The notes below the pieces were generated by a model, which was given only the letters and a program-made list of their open reading frames with translations, was not told the origin of the DNA and did not search any database. DNA of 64,000 nt from Ardenticatenaceae bacterium. Its GTDB lineage: Bacteria > Chloroflexota > Anaerolineae > Promineifilales > Promineifilaceae. Location of the stretch: NCBI GenBank assembly GCA_020634245.1, contig JACKCC010000013.1, positions 124,001 to 188,000 of the forward strand, given 5' to 3'. How positions within the stretch are numbered: position 1 is the first letter of the stretch; every line of letters begins with the position of its first letter. A program made the position numbers and the translations under genes. Of the stretch, positions 53,401 through 61,631 are shown in pieces.

Positions 53401-53523
53401 ATTTATCCGAACCGGTACAGGATTTCGATCTGTCCCCTGGGCCTTGCTTACTGAAACCATAAGCAGCTGCGTAAATAAAAGCAGGCATAAAATCAGGCTA
53501 TGTTTATGGAACCGCTTAAACAT
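50452..53523 (-). CDS. Secreted DUF11-type protein with Cys/His/Asp-rich cluster and FDGSD repeats
   Basis: 1023 residues. Signal peptide at 1-29 (SLILCLLLFTQLLMVSVSKAQ). The N-terminal 200 residues are beta-rich. An unusual cluster (about 225-350) holds about a dozen cysteines (CSYWDDDCLEALQTC, CWLALVDCFPEG, CLFAGGNDDCLDEWSDC), then an Asp/His-rich run that could bind metal. A DUF11-type domain follows (YTITDTIPAGMTYVPGSASATGG). The C-terminal 250 residues carry three FDGSDxGL / VDALHVLDDGSILLSLS repeats and end with DIFVCQPDSLGSDTACT. This ending matches the broken end of the giant protein at 9427-16377. Start: ATG with AAGGAG. It is monocistronic, with its own terminator. Confidence 0.75.
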   Translation of the reverse strand: MFKRFHKHSLILCLLLFTQLLMVSVSKAQGTDRNPVPVRINDEFSLIPTTAARMGTPPSIPGKTLFGLAVATSSESIVDVVDINTRRDAGSQLIAGLQTSAISELTIDETRLVPGDKTTLALRQDPTGDDPFDNLNDGTTFFTTIFVPSDSVRLVAEVAETTAVTVQLFVGQGLVPSADSLVCDGGAAAYCNIASPAKGEWWILVQNRAETAVSPDSITLSQAVVTWQESLCSYWDDDCLEALQTCLANGSFDSCWLALVDCFPEGMNAEALAELKACLFAGGNDDCLDEWSDCFPDWSALDTVLNHISVNGVNHDPDDDDCDEAHEYDNHHEDDHFTHHERCQWTYTWTKNMWVEGPVSVGEMEPFDLRVFWDEPDITAGDIWYGAFEMGSDPSHSGDLGTFSVDLNRFEDDVVKQVSAATAVPGDLLTYTISIQPNITHEELTYTITDTIPAGMTYVPGSASATGGEVSVTGNVITWTGPTSVPGFTYRIDTSATNPACTVFSAAADGVADSYLDLAAIGIYPDPTIFGDSVWYQAEFTGGEFHLFGLPQGSFLNFTDDGFLFLSGSGPGTTPQIHQPIPDPNDPNNLLAVLWRDMEIVYDGTRGATLVRLADSQNQMVGAIIEFDGMQDRSSAATFDFEAVAFFNADPNRYEYIFAYNNLTQPVALGTIGLENATGTLGVQYGYDDLALTDGMAICFDQVGSGETAVSISYQARVDDNAFGKLSNQAVHNTDNLGSKEAIASVDVNVYGDSLFLSGSSGGLAGKVAYADEDILRYNLNTGEWSLFLDGSDVGLKATDVDALHVLDDGSILLSLSNRLKIPGFGKVDDSDIIRFVPASLGEDSAGTFEMYFDGSDYGLSRSSEDVDAIGFAVDGRLVVGTTGSFKVPTNQTLAQCWHGLDAAANYFDSRSRCGQLRGGDEDLIVLDANGYGWDIYFDGSDVLGRRIGLGDTWIDPISGDVYLSLNGELNIGALGITPEDIFVCQPDSLGSDTACTFENQLFFDGAKSGLGGARIDGFSVSD

Positions 53524-53975
53524 ATTTCTCCTTAAGGGGGCAATGACTAATCAACAATGATTTCCCGTTTTTATGATGTATGTTCAGCTATTGTCTGAAA
53601 GACATAACCAACGTTCGATGTCGTGCGATTCAGATCCAGAAAGGTATCCCTTGAATTTCAGCTCTCCCACCCGCATTCACCAATTGGATTGCGTTGATGA
53701 ATTTCACGAGGTTTACCTGCCTAACGCTATTCATGATAAATTTTTAATTAACCGAGTCAATCGATTTTTTATCAGGAGCGTTTTCACACATTTTCATTGG
53801 TTTTGGTACTACAGTGGCTGCACACACTCAGTACCAGAGTACCATATTCTGATTATTTTATCTACGGTTTCTTACAATTAAAGTTAAAACTTGCTTACAC
53901 TAAAGATGATTTGGGTGAGGTTTGTGAGATTTCACTTTCAACCAGGGCGAAAAAATTCATCACAAGCAGCGGCTT
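53524..53975. other. 452-bp A/T-rich intergenic region, no gene seen
   Basis: Lies upstream of the secreted-protein gene and downstream of the MutS-like gene. Short ORFs are present but lack ribosome sites and codon bias. No strong hairpin, known REP or ACGGCCGT octamer was found. Confidence 0.4.
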
Positions 53976-55814
53976 TTAAGGATCAACAGGCAGTTGGGCC
54001 AACTGCATGATTTTGAGGGCATTGGTCGTAGGACATGGTCCCGGATGAAGGGTATAGTCAAACACCATACGGCCGTTACGCACATCATCCCGAAAATGGT
54101 AATTAGTCACATCCGGCAGGCTCTCTGCCAGCGTCACCAAATCCAGGTCGTGCGTGGCAATAATACCTACCCCGTTGCCGCCCGCCAGTGCCGCCACATA
54201 CGCCCGGCTGCCAATCAGCCGCTCTCGATTGTTCGTGCCGCGGAATATCTCATCAATCAAAAAGAAAAGCGGCAGTGCCGGTTCCTGCTGCAAAGCATCC
54301 AGCAGCGCCTTCAAACGCTGCACTTCGGCATAAAAATACGAAAAGCCATCGGTCACCGAATCAGCGATCCGCATGGAAGTGTATAGGCGAAACAACGTTG
54401 TTTGCAACGAGGCCGCGCACACCGGCCCACCGGCAAAGGCCAGGCTTAAATTAATGCCTACCGTACGTAAAAACGAACTTTTCCCGGCCATATTGGAGCC
54501 TGTAATAATATCAACAGCCCCCAACTGCAACAGGCCGAAATCATTACAGACCCGCACGTTATCGGAGATGAGCGGATGCCCCAGCATCTCGGCCTGGAAC
54601 AAAACAGGCGACTCCGCGGCTACCTGCGGCAGGATAAATCCAGGATTCAGATAAGCGAAATTGGCCAGACTATTGAGCGCTTCCAATTCAGCCCAAATGT
54701 CGAGCCAGACAGGCAGCGCCTGGAACAGTTCTTTTTTCTGCTGCTGAAGCCGGTAGACAAAGTACAAATCCCAGGGCAGCAGGGCGTTGATCATAAACCA
54801 GACGAAGGGGTTTTTTTGCAGGCTGATGGCAGACACAATATGGCCGATTTGTTTTAACTGCTGTGACGGCCGTTTCCCTTCCCGCCAGAATGGTTCACAT
54901 AACGTTTTAAGATAGGGGGAACGGCCGTAACGATACCCCTCCAGAAAGTCAAACACCGCCCGTAACTGCTCCAGGCCATCCTGCAAAAAGAACGCCTCCT
55001 GAAAAACTTGCCCGATCTGGCGCAGTTGCAAAGCTGACATGATAGCGTAAAGGAGCCAGCCTGCTATCCACACAGGCGGCAGTTGCCCTGTCAGGTAAAG
55101 CAGCAGAAGCCCGCCATTGACCAATGCCAGGGGGAATAATATCAGCAAGACCGAACGCAGCCTGCGCCCATCCTGCTTTTGTGCAGCTAACCAGTCCAGC
55201 AGCCGCTGACCCGGCCATTTTTCATCCGATTTTTGCGCCACCAGCGTGGCATTCAGACGCAGTTTGTCACGAAATAAGGGCTTGGAGGCCAGCTCGCCCA
55301 CCAGCGTTTGTCGTTTTTGAAGCGACGCTAGTTCCGGCATGGTGATTAGGAGCCAGTCGCGCAGCCGCTGACTGCCTTCCAGGGAAACGGCCGTGTCCAT
55401 CACCCGATGTAGTGACCGCTCACCTACCAAATCTAAATCCAGCGCAAAAGGATGATCGAAACGGGGCGGAACCGGCAAGGCTGGCGGGATATTGGCCCAA
55501 TCTAGATTCATGCGCGCCAGATGATTTTGTTTAACAGCCAGCCAAATCTCCCAACGACGCAGCGCCTTTTCATGCCGATGATGCACATAAACCAGCGCCG
55601 CAAACGGCAACAAAGCCCCCAAACTAACCGGCAGCCACCATCCCACCCCATACGAAAGCAGCATCGCCGCGCTAACCAATAATCCGGCTAAAAAAGCTAT
55701 GAGCCGCCAGCGAACCAGCCAGTCGTTTCGCTGTTTCATCGCGGTTTGACCGCGTTGCAATCGGGCAATTTGGCGCTGCAAAGCCTGCCGCCGCACTTCT
55801 TTCTTTTGATCCAT
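53976..55814 (-). CDS. MutS-family ATPase with membrane segments
   Basis: 612 residues. The C-terminal third is a MutS core: Walker A ITGSNMAGKSSFLRTVG, the downstream RIADSVTDGFSYFYAEVQRLKALL, Walker B PLFFLIDEIFRGTNNRER and the switch GIIATHDLDL. The N-terminal half lacks the mismatch-binding domain. It carries four hydrophobic segments (LIAFLAGLLVSAAMLLSYGV, LPVSLGALLPFAALVYV, RSVLLILFPLALVNGGLLLLY and WIAGWLLYAIMSAL) around MutS lever-like helices. It is thus a membrane-bound MutS homologue of unknown role, not classical mismatch repair. Start: ATG; a ribosome site is not obvious. Confidence 0.8.
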   Translation of the reverse strand: MDQKKEVRRQALQRQIARLQRGQTAMKQRNDWLVRWRLIAFLAGLLVSAAMLLSYGVGWWLPVSLGALLPFAALVYVHHRHEKALRRWEIWLAVKQNHLARMNLDWANIPPALPVPPRFDHPFALDLDLVGERSLHRVMDTAVSLEGSQRLRDWLLITMPELASLQKRQTLVGELASKPLFRDKLRLNATLVAQKSDEKWPGQRLLDWLAAQKQDGRRLRSVLLILFPLALVNGGLLLLYLTGQLPPVWIAGWLLYAIMSALQLRQIGQVFQEAFFLQDGLEQLRAVFDFLEGYRYGRSPYLKTLCEPFWREGKRPSQQLKQIGHIVSAISLQKNPFVWFMINALLPWDLYFVYRLQQQKKELFQALPVWLDIWAELEALNSLANFAYLNPGFILPQVAAESPVLFQAEMLGHPLISDNVRVCNDFGLLQLGAVDIITGSNMAGKSSFLRTVGINLSLAFAGGPVCAASLQTTLFRLYTSMRIADSVTDGFSYFYAEVQRLKALLDALQQEPALPLFFLIDEIFRGTNNRERLIGSRAYVAALAGGNGVGIIATHDLDLVTLAESLPDVTNYHFRDDVRNGRMVFDYTLHPGPCPTTNALKIMQLAQLPVDP

Positions 55815-55894
55815 ACCTCAATTCTACCCGCTCTCAACTTTTAAGTGGAATTTGGCAGGCGGACTTTACCCAGTTATGATGTGAAGGGATTTTG

Positions 55895-55935
55895 ACAGTC
55901 ATGCGTCATTGGGAGTGTGACGCTTGACAAAATGA
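55895..55935. repeat. ATGCGTCATTG-type repeat
   Basis: GTCATGCGTCATTGGGAGTG faces GACGCTTGACAAAATGAC, related to the repeat at 6691. It sits directly upstream of the racemase gene. Confidence 0.4.
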
Positions 55936-55959
55936 CTTATGATCCATCCGAGGTGCAAA

Positions 55960-56727
55960 ATGGAAGCAGAAAAAATCATCGGGATTGTCGGTGGAGCCGG
56001 GCCGTTTGCCGGGCTGGATTTGCAGACCAAAATTTTGAATCAAACAGATGCCACTCAGGATCAGGAACATTTGACCATTATTAATCTGTCCCAACCCAAT
56101 CAACTGACCGATCGGACGGCTTTTTTGTTGGGGGAAACGGCCGTTAACCCTGCCCAGGCCATCTTCCAACAATTACAACTCCTGGAACGCGCCGGAACGG
56201 CCGTGGCCGCCATCCCCTGCAACACCGCCCATGCTCCCGTCATCTTTGATGTCGTACTGGCCCAATTAAAAGCCGCTGGAAGCCGCCTCACATTCCTGAA
56301 TATGGTCTACGAAACAGCCCAATACATCCACCAACATCACCCCGGCATCAAGCGCATCGGCGTTCTTTCCACCACCGGCACATACCGGGTTCGGATTTAT
56401 CCTGATTTATTGGAAACCATTGGGTTTGAGGTGTTGGTACCGGATGAGGTAGTACAGAAAACGGCCGTGCAACCCGCCATTTACCATCCCCAACACGGCA
56501 TAAAAGCCTGTGGCAAAGCGACACCCCAATCACGAAATTGGCTGCTGCAAAGCATTCACCATTTACAACAACAAGGAGCCGAAGCCATTATCCTCGGCTG
56601 CACCGAACTCCCCCTGGCCATCACCGAAAACAGAATCGAGACTATGCAAGTCATCGATCCCACAACCATTTTAGCCCGCGCTTTAATTCGAGAAGCCAAC
56701 CCGGCCAAACTGCGGCCATTGCTCTGA
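55960..56727 (+). CDS. Aspartate/glutamate racemase family protein
   Basis: 255 residues. IIGIVGGAGPFAGLDLQTKI opens the fold. The two catalytic cysteines are visible in AAIPCNTAHAPVIFD (about residue 88) and ILGCTELPLAI (about 216). This layout fits cofactor-independent Asp/Glu racemases and related amino-acid racemases; the substrate is not fixed. Start: ATG 55960 with GAGGTG seven bases upstream, preferred over the in-frame ATG at 55939. Its 3' end overlaps the convergent GGDEF/HD-GYP gene by 45 bp. Confidence 0.85.
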   Translation: MEAEKIIGIVGGAGPFAGLDLQTKILNQTDATQDQEHLTIINLSQPNQLTDRTAFLLGETAVNPAQAIFQQLQLLERAGTAVAAIPCNTAHAPVIFDVVLAQLKAAGSRLTFLNMVYETAQYIHQHHPGIKRIGVLSTTGTYRVRIYPDLLETIGFEVLVPDEVVQKTAVQPAIYHPQHGIKACGKATPQSRNWLLQSIHHLQQQGAEAIILGCTELPLAITENRIETMQVIDPTTILARALIREANPAKLRPLL

Positions 56728-59448
56728 AGAAACAAACTGTAACTGCCCGCGCGCAGCCACATCACGCGCCGAATTCACAATGACTGAACATCCCTGCTTT
56801 TCCACAACATTGCAAAAAGCAGCCACCACTTGCGGGTCAAACTGCGTACCGGCACACCGCTTCACTTCTGCCAAAATTTCCGTCGGCGGCATTGCCTTTT
56901 TGTAAGGGCGATCTGAAGCCATCGCTTCCACCGCATCGGCAATATTCAAAATCCGCGCTTCCAGCGGAATTTTCTTTCCGGCCAGACCGACCGGGTAGCC
57001 CCGGCCGTCATATCGTTCGTGATGATACTTGACGAATGGGATCAACACACGCAAGGAATGGCAGCCATAAATCAAATCAGCACCAATATTCACATGCTCT
57101 TTGATGATCTCGTACTCTTCGTCGCTTAAACCAGATGGTTTGAACAAAATAGTCTCTGGAATACCCAATTTGCCAATATCATGCAGTAAACCGGCTTTGC
57201 GGATATGTTCAATCCGATCTGGCGCTAATCCAAGCTCCTCGGCCGTTAAAACAGCATAACGCGCTACATTTTTAGAATGCTCCATTACGTAGGGATCGCG
57301 CAAATCAATAGAACGGGCCAGTGTTAACAGCAATTCTTCATTTAACAGAGTAATTTCTTCGGCCTGATTGCGTAGTTCATTGTTGGTAATGCGCAGCTGG
57401 TTCACCAGGCCTTCCGTATGCCCAATGTATTGTTTTTGGCTGAAACGCAGCATTAACAAGGGAATCAAAACGATGAAAATACCCAGAAAATCGACCGTAT
57501 CAAAACTAAATACAAAAGCGTACGTTACAAAGCCCAAAGCCACATAATAGGGAAATAACCACTTGAACCGTTCCTTCCAAACAGCAAAAACCGGCATATT
57601 ACCATAGAGGCTGACGGCACCGGCCAACAGCCAGGTTGTTGACAGGTAGATAAGAATAGCAGCCACAACACTAACGACAATCTGGACCCAAATAGGCCAA
57701 TTGAGAACAGGGGTATTGATAAAAGAGAGAGGCCAGGCACAAAGCAGCCCGCTAATCACATGATTGCTGGCGTTAAAAATCAGCCGATCGAAGCTTGTTT
57801 TTTGTTTTAAGTAAACGATACCGGCGATAATCGGAGCTAACAGAACGGCCGCTCCGGGACCAAATAACAGCACCCCGGCCAAATAAGGGGCGGCCGATGT
57901 GGATACCGTTACATCTCTAACATAAATTTCAATTGACAGGAGTTCAACAAAAAAGATGAGGACAGCAAATGCTAGCAGGCCCCACCAGTTCATGGATGAC
58001 CAATTGTAATCAAGGGGAATCGCCAGTACGACTGCTAAAATTGTCACTGAAATGATATAGGCGTTGATTTTCAGGCGAGATGATGTGCGAACGGCCGTTT
58101 TCTCAGGCACTATCGGCTCTGGCGTAATCGTATGTGGGATATGAATTGCCGGTTGAAGCGGAACCAGGTTCTCATCTGTGCCAGGAGGATTGTCATTTAA
58201 CGAGGTGGTGGGGATGATGTCCGTAACGGCCGTAGGAATGATCAAGTTCGCATCTCGTTTGTAATTGTAGACATAAGTCTGGTTACGGCCGTTCTGCTTT
58301 GATTGATAAACCGCAATATCCGCACAATGAACCAATTTCGTTGCCGACTGATCATCGCCGTGCTTAGCCGCAATACCAAAACTCATCGTCGCCTTAAGCG
58401 GCGCCTCATGAGTAGCCACGTCAAACTCCGATTCAGCAATCGCAATACGCATCGCCTCAACACGTAAAAACGCCTCCTCGGCCGTCGTTTCCGGCATCAA
58501 AATAGCAAACTCCTCCCCGCCAAAACGAGCCACCGTATCATACGGCTCAGCCAACTCTTGCAGAAGCCTGGCCACACCCTGCAAAACAACATCGCCGGCC
58601 AAATGGCCATACGTATTATTAATATTCCGCAGCAAATCCAAATCAGCCATTACAATCGTTAACGGCCGATTCAAACCCTGCGCCCGCATCAACTCTTCCT
58701 GCAAGTTCTTCGTAAAATAACCGGCATTCCAGACACCGGTCTTAGGGTCCATCTGAGCCTGCCGCTCAAGGTTAGGTATCGTCAACGCGCGATAAATCAG
58801 CAGCAAAGGAGCCATCGCAATCCAGATCAGCCAAAAATCAATCTCCCAAAACTTGGCAATCGTAAACCCCATCAACAGCATAACCAAATCTGTCAACAAA
58901 TTGCCCAGTTCTAAGATACCCGATTCATGAAAAGGAACCCCTCTGGCAAAATGTAAGGCTAAGCCCGTCAAGATATGATTAAAAAAGACATAAACCACAG
59001 CAGCAGTAATGACATTAACAGGCAAAAATGACGTTCCAAAAAGCAAGAAAGGCTCGGACAATATCGTGTAAACCAAATAAGCAGCCACACCCGAAATAAT
59101 ATGGACACAAATATTAAATGGTTGCAAATACCAATCGCGTAGATGAGCACTATCTATCATCCGCTCCCGAATCCATTCAATCAGGTGCGGTATGATAACT
59201 AACAGCGCATAGAAAAAAGGCTCCAGTAAAATAACCCCGGCAAACTGAAACACGAGCGTGGTGTGATAAAGTTGGTGATCAGGCGCTTCTGCTTTAATGA
59301 GCTGGGCGGAAGTAGCAAATATTACCAGGCCTAACAACATCAACCATTGAGACGTGATTGAAAAATCAGTTTTCACTACAGCCCAGATAGTTGTAGATAA
59401 ACCGGCAATATAAATAAGCCCAATATAAACCCATGCTTTTCGTGGCAT
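56683..59448 (-). CDS. Multi-pass membrane protein with GGDEF and HD-GYP domains
   Basis: 921 residues: a membrane sensor region (about 1-250, six or more segments), a GGDEF domain (MDPKTGVWNAGYFTKNL to RFGGEEFAILMPE), a second membrane region (about 470-680) and an HD-GYP domain (HDIGKLGIP, HHERYDGRGYPVGLAGKKIPLEARI, EAMASDRPYK). GGDEF makes cyclic di-GMP and HD-GYP degrades it. The GGEEF loop is intact, and the HD-GYP motif retains HD and GYP. One protein holding both activities between two membrane modules is unusual. Start: ATG 59448 with GGAG eight bases upstream; the frame upstream is open but lacks a ribosome site. Confidence 0.88.
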   Translation of the reverse strand: MPRKAWVYIGLIYIAGLSTTIWAVVKTDFSITSQWLMLLGLVIFATSAQLIKAEAPDHQLYHTTLVFQFAGVILLEPFFYALLVIIPHLIEWIRERMIDSAHLRDWYLQPFNICVHIISGVAAYLVYTILSEPFLLFGTSFLPVNVITAAVVYVFFNHILTGLALHFARGVPFHESGILELGNLLTDLVMLLMGFTIAKFWEIDFWLIWIAMAPLLLIYRALTIPNLERQAQMDPKTGVWNAGYFTKNLQEELMRAQGLNRPLTIVMADLDLLRNINNTYGHLAGDVVLQGVARLLQELAEPYDTVARFGGEEFAILMPETTAEEAFLRVEAMRIAIAESEFDVATHEAPLKATMSFGIAAKHGDDQSATKLVHCADIAVYQSKQNGRNQTYVYNYKRDANLIIPTAVTDIIPTTSLNDNPPGTDENLVPLQPAIHIPHTITPEPIVPEKTAVRTSSRLKINAYIISVTILAVVLAIPLDYNWSSMNWWGLLAFAVLIFFVELLSIEIYVRDVTVSTSAAPYLAGVLLFGPGAAVLLAPIIAGIVYLKQKTSFDRLIFNASNHVISGLLCAWPLSFINTPVLNWPIWVQIVVSVVAAILIYLSTTWLLAGAVSLYGNMPVFAVWKERFKWLFPYYVALGFVTYAFVFSFDTVDFLGIFIVLIPLLMLRFSQKQYIGHTEGLVNQLRITNNELRNQAEEITLLNEELLLTLARSIDLRDPYVMEHSKNVARYAVLTAEELGLAPDRIEHIRKAGLLHDIGKLGIPETILFKPSGLSDEEYEIIKEHVNIGADLIYGCHSLRVLIPFVKYHHERYDGRGYPVGLAGKKIPLEARILNIADAVEAMASDRPYKKAMPPTEILAEVKRCAGTQFDPQVVAAFCNVVEKQGCSVIVNSARDVAARGQLQFVSSEQWPQFGRVGFSN

Positions 59449-59923
59449 CGTTTTTGCTCCAAAAAAAAGTAAGCTAGAACAACATTCGCCGTGCTGCTCA
59501 AGCTTACATTTTAGATCGGGGTAAAAATGTCTCAATAGTTAATTAATCATATTCCGGTCATTCACCGCCCCAATTAACACTACCGTTCCGTAAATTCGCC
59601 AAGGAATAACAAATCATACGCTGCCTCCTGCATCACTTTCAACAAAGTTTCTCAAGGTTGCTAACTATACTCCTGATTTTATCCCATGAAAAACTGTTTA
59701 GACGTAAACCACGAAAAGGTTTTTGTCTTTATGGTTTATTCAGAAAAACGGGGTAACTTTCCGTTTCCATCAATCACTTTACCTGCGTTTTTACAACCCT
59801 GCCAGCCAGCATAACAGATAGTCTGGCTGATGACAAATTCACCAGCCAGACTTCCTTACTTCCCCTTCTTCCTCTTAATTCAAAAAACAAGACATTGAAT
59901 ATTTACTAAAACAAATGACGCTT
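59449..59923. other. 475-bp intergenic region with one hairpin
   Basis: No supported gene. GTCTGGCTG (59821-59829) and CAGCCAGAC (59843-59851) form a perfect stem about 75 bp past the end of the small secreted-protein gene, without a T-run. The rest is A/T-rich. Confidence 0.4.
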
Positions 59924-60268
59924 TTATGACGTAATACTTAAAGGTACAATGGTGCGGCTGCCCCAGTTGACGGCAATTTCTTCAATTTCCGTGTCATCAA
60001 GCTTTTCTATATTGGGTATAACGATACGGCTACCCCAGTTAACAGCTATGCTGTCAAAGAATGTTGCGCCTATTACAGGTAAGCTGTTGTCTTCATAGAA
60101 TTCAACACGACTCCAGCTTTCACTGTTATTCGGGGTCAAATTATAACCACCAGATAACAATGGGCCTGCTACTGTAACCAGCAACGGTATCAGCAAAGCA
60201 ATCACTAACAGGAAAGCAGCCGTTTTTTGCCACCTCATGCTTCTTTCTCCACACTTCTTTTCGTCCAT
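59924..60268 (-). CDS. Small exported protein with duplicated AVNWGSR motif
   Basis: 114 residues, family not recognised. A signal-anchor helix (AAFLLVIALLIPLLVTVAGPLL, about 17-38) is followed by an external part of about 75 residues. It contains two similar units: FDSIAVNWGSRIVIPNIEK and EIEEIAVNWGSRTIVPLSI. The I-A-V-N-W-G-S-R word is repeated 28 residues apart, which suggests two stacked beta units. Start: ATG 60268 with AGGAG seven bases upstream. It lies 66 bp downstream of the histidine kinase on the same strand and may be cotranscribed. Confidence 0.6.
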   Translation of the reverse strand: MDEKKCGERSMRWQKTAAFLLVIALLIPLLVTVAGPLLSGGYNLTPNNSESWSRVEFYEDNSLPVIGATFFDSIAVNWGSRIVIPNIEKLDDTEIEEIAVNWGSRTIVPLSITS

Positions 60269-60334
60269 GTAATCTCCTTTGGCTTTCTTGTGGCCTTCAA
60301 TACGCATTATGTAAGAAACGATCTGGCTGATTCA

Positions 60335-61495
60335 TTAGTTGGAAACAGCTGGTAAAGCGAATGAAAAAGATGAACCTTGACCAATATAAGATTCAACTTG
60401 AATTTTGGAACCGTGAGCATCGATAATGCTGCGAGCCAACGCCAGCCCCAGGCCGGTACCGCCATAATGGCGGGTGCTGGATCCATCAAGCTGATGGAAT
60501 GGTTCAAATATTTCGTCTATCCGATCATCGGGGATACCAATGCCGGTGTCGGTAACTTTAACCACTACCTTTTGCTGAACCGGGGCGGTCTCAATTTTGA
60601 CTCGACCACCGGCAGGAGTGAACTTGATAGCATTATCCAAAAGTTGTTCGACAACCCAGGTGATTTTTTCGTTATCGGCGATTACTTTGGGTAGTTGTGC
60701 CGATACGAGTTTCTTTAAATCAATGGCTCTGGCCTGTGCTTTGGGGCGGGAAACGGAAACGGCCGTTTTCACCGGCAAATCCAACGTCAAGGGCGACATA
60801 TCCAATGGCAAATCCCCGGCAGCAGCAGAAGAAAACTGCAACAAATTCTCAATCAACCCCTTTAGCTGCTGGCTCGCCCCCTGCAAGGAATTTAAAGCCG
60901 ACGCCTGCTCCTTAGTCACCGGCCCCAAACTGCCATTAGAAAACAAATCCAAATAGCCAATCAAAAACTGCATCGGCATCCGCAGTTCATGCGATACATT
61001 AGAAATAAAATTCAACTTAAGCTGATTCAGTTCCGAAAGCTTGACCAACGCATTTTGCAGTTGTGAAGTCCGCTGCTGAACCTGTTCTTCCAACCGTTGA
61101 TTGCTGTGGGCCAGGGCAGCCTGCAATTGCAAAACATGCTGCGTGATTGCCTCATCCAAATGCTTGCGGCTAATATAACCCAGGTCAACTAACAACTCGC
61201 CAACCAGCACCTGCTCATTAGATTGGGCCATCTTTTTTTGAATATGCAGGGCGTGTTCCAGTTGTGTGGGTGTAATGCGGCCTTGTTCGACCAAATGCTC
61301 GCCGAGGCGCGGCACCAACATCTCCGGCGTGGTTGGCCGCTGCATCGGGAACAGTGGAGAAGTGGTCATAACTCGTTCAGCAATAACGGCCGCTATCGCC
61401 AAATCCGCATGACAGTGAGGGCAATGTCGTTCATCAGGTGTGATGAGTTGATTGCAGTTGGGACAAGAAATTTTCTTTGTTTTGATTTGATACAT
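60335..61495 (-). CDS. Sensor histidine kinase with N-terminal zinc ribbon
   Basis: 386 residues. N-terminal CPNCNQLITPDERHCPHCHADL is a double-CxxC zinc ribbon. A helical region (LGEHLVEQGRITPTQLEHAL and LGELLVDLGYISRKHLDEAI-like repeats, about 70-120) resembles the GSPII_E/MshEN N-domain pattern. A coiled coil leads to HisKA (ISNVSHELRMPMQFLIGYLDLF, phospho-acceptor His in SHEL) and HATPase_c (NEKITWVVEQLLDNAIKFTP, GIGIPDDRI and GTGLGLALARSI). It has no membrane segment, so the signal is cytoplasmic. No response regulator is adjacent. Start: ATG 61495 with GAGG seven bases upstream. Confidence 0.88.
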   Translation of the reverse strand: MYQIKTKKISCPNCNQLITPDERHCPHCHADLAIAAVIAERVMTTSPLFPMQRPTTPEMLVPRLGEHLVEQGRITPTQLEHALHIQKKMAQSNEQVLVGELLVDLGYISRKHLDEAITQHVLQLQAALAHSNQRLEEQVQQRTSQLQNALVKLSELNQLKLNFISNVSHELRMPMQFLIGYLDLFSNGSLGPVTKEQASALNSLQGASQQLKGLIENLLQFSSAAAGDLPLDMSPLTLDLPVKTAVSVSRPKAQARAIDLKKLVSAQLPKVIADNEKITWVVEQLLDNAIKFTPAGGRVKIETAPVQQKVVVKVTDTGIGIPDDRIDEIFEPFHQLDGSSTRHYGGTGLGLALARSIIDAHGSKIQVESYIGQGSSFSFALPAVSN

Positions 61496-61631
61496 TGCAA
61501 CCTCTAAAAAACACAAAAACCTGTTTAAGGGTAGAATATTGGCTCACTGTTACAAGATACGTTACAAACTTCAAACTCCGATAGGAAATTAGTACTGATT
61601 CGAAAAATTTATATGGTAAGGAAGGCATAAC

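Noticed and set aside
53573..53881. 102-codon ORF between the two large minus-strand genes
   Set aside because: A/T-rich, no ribosome site, composition unlike neighbours.
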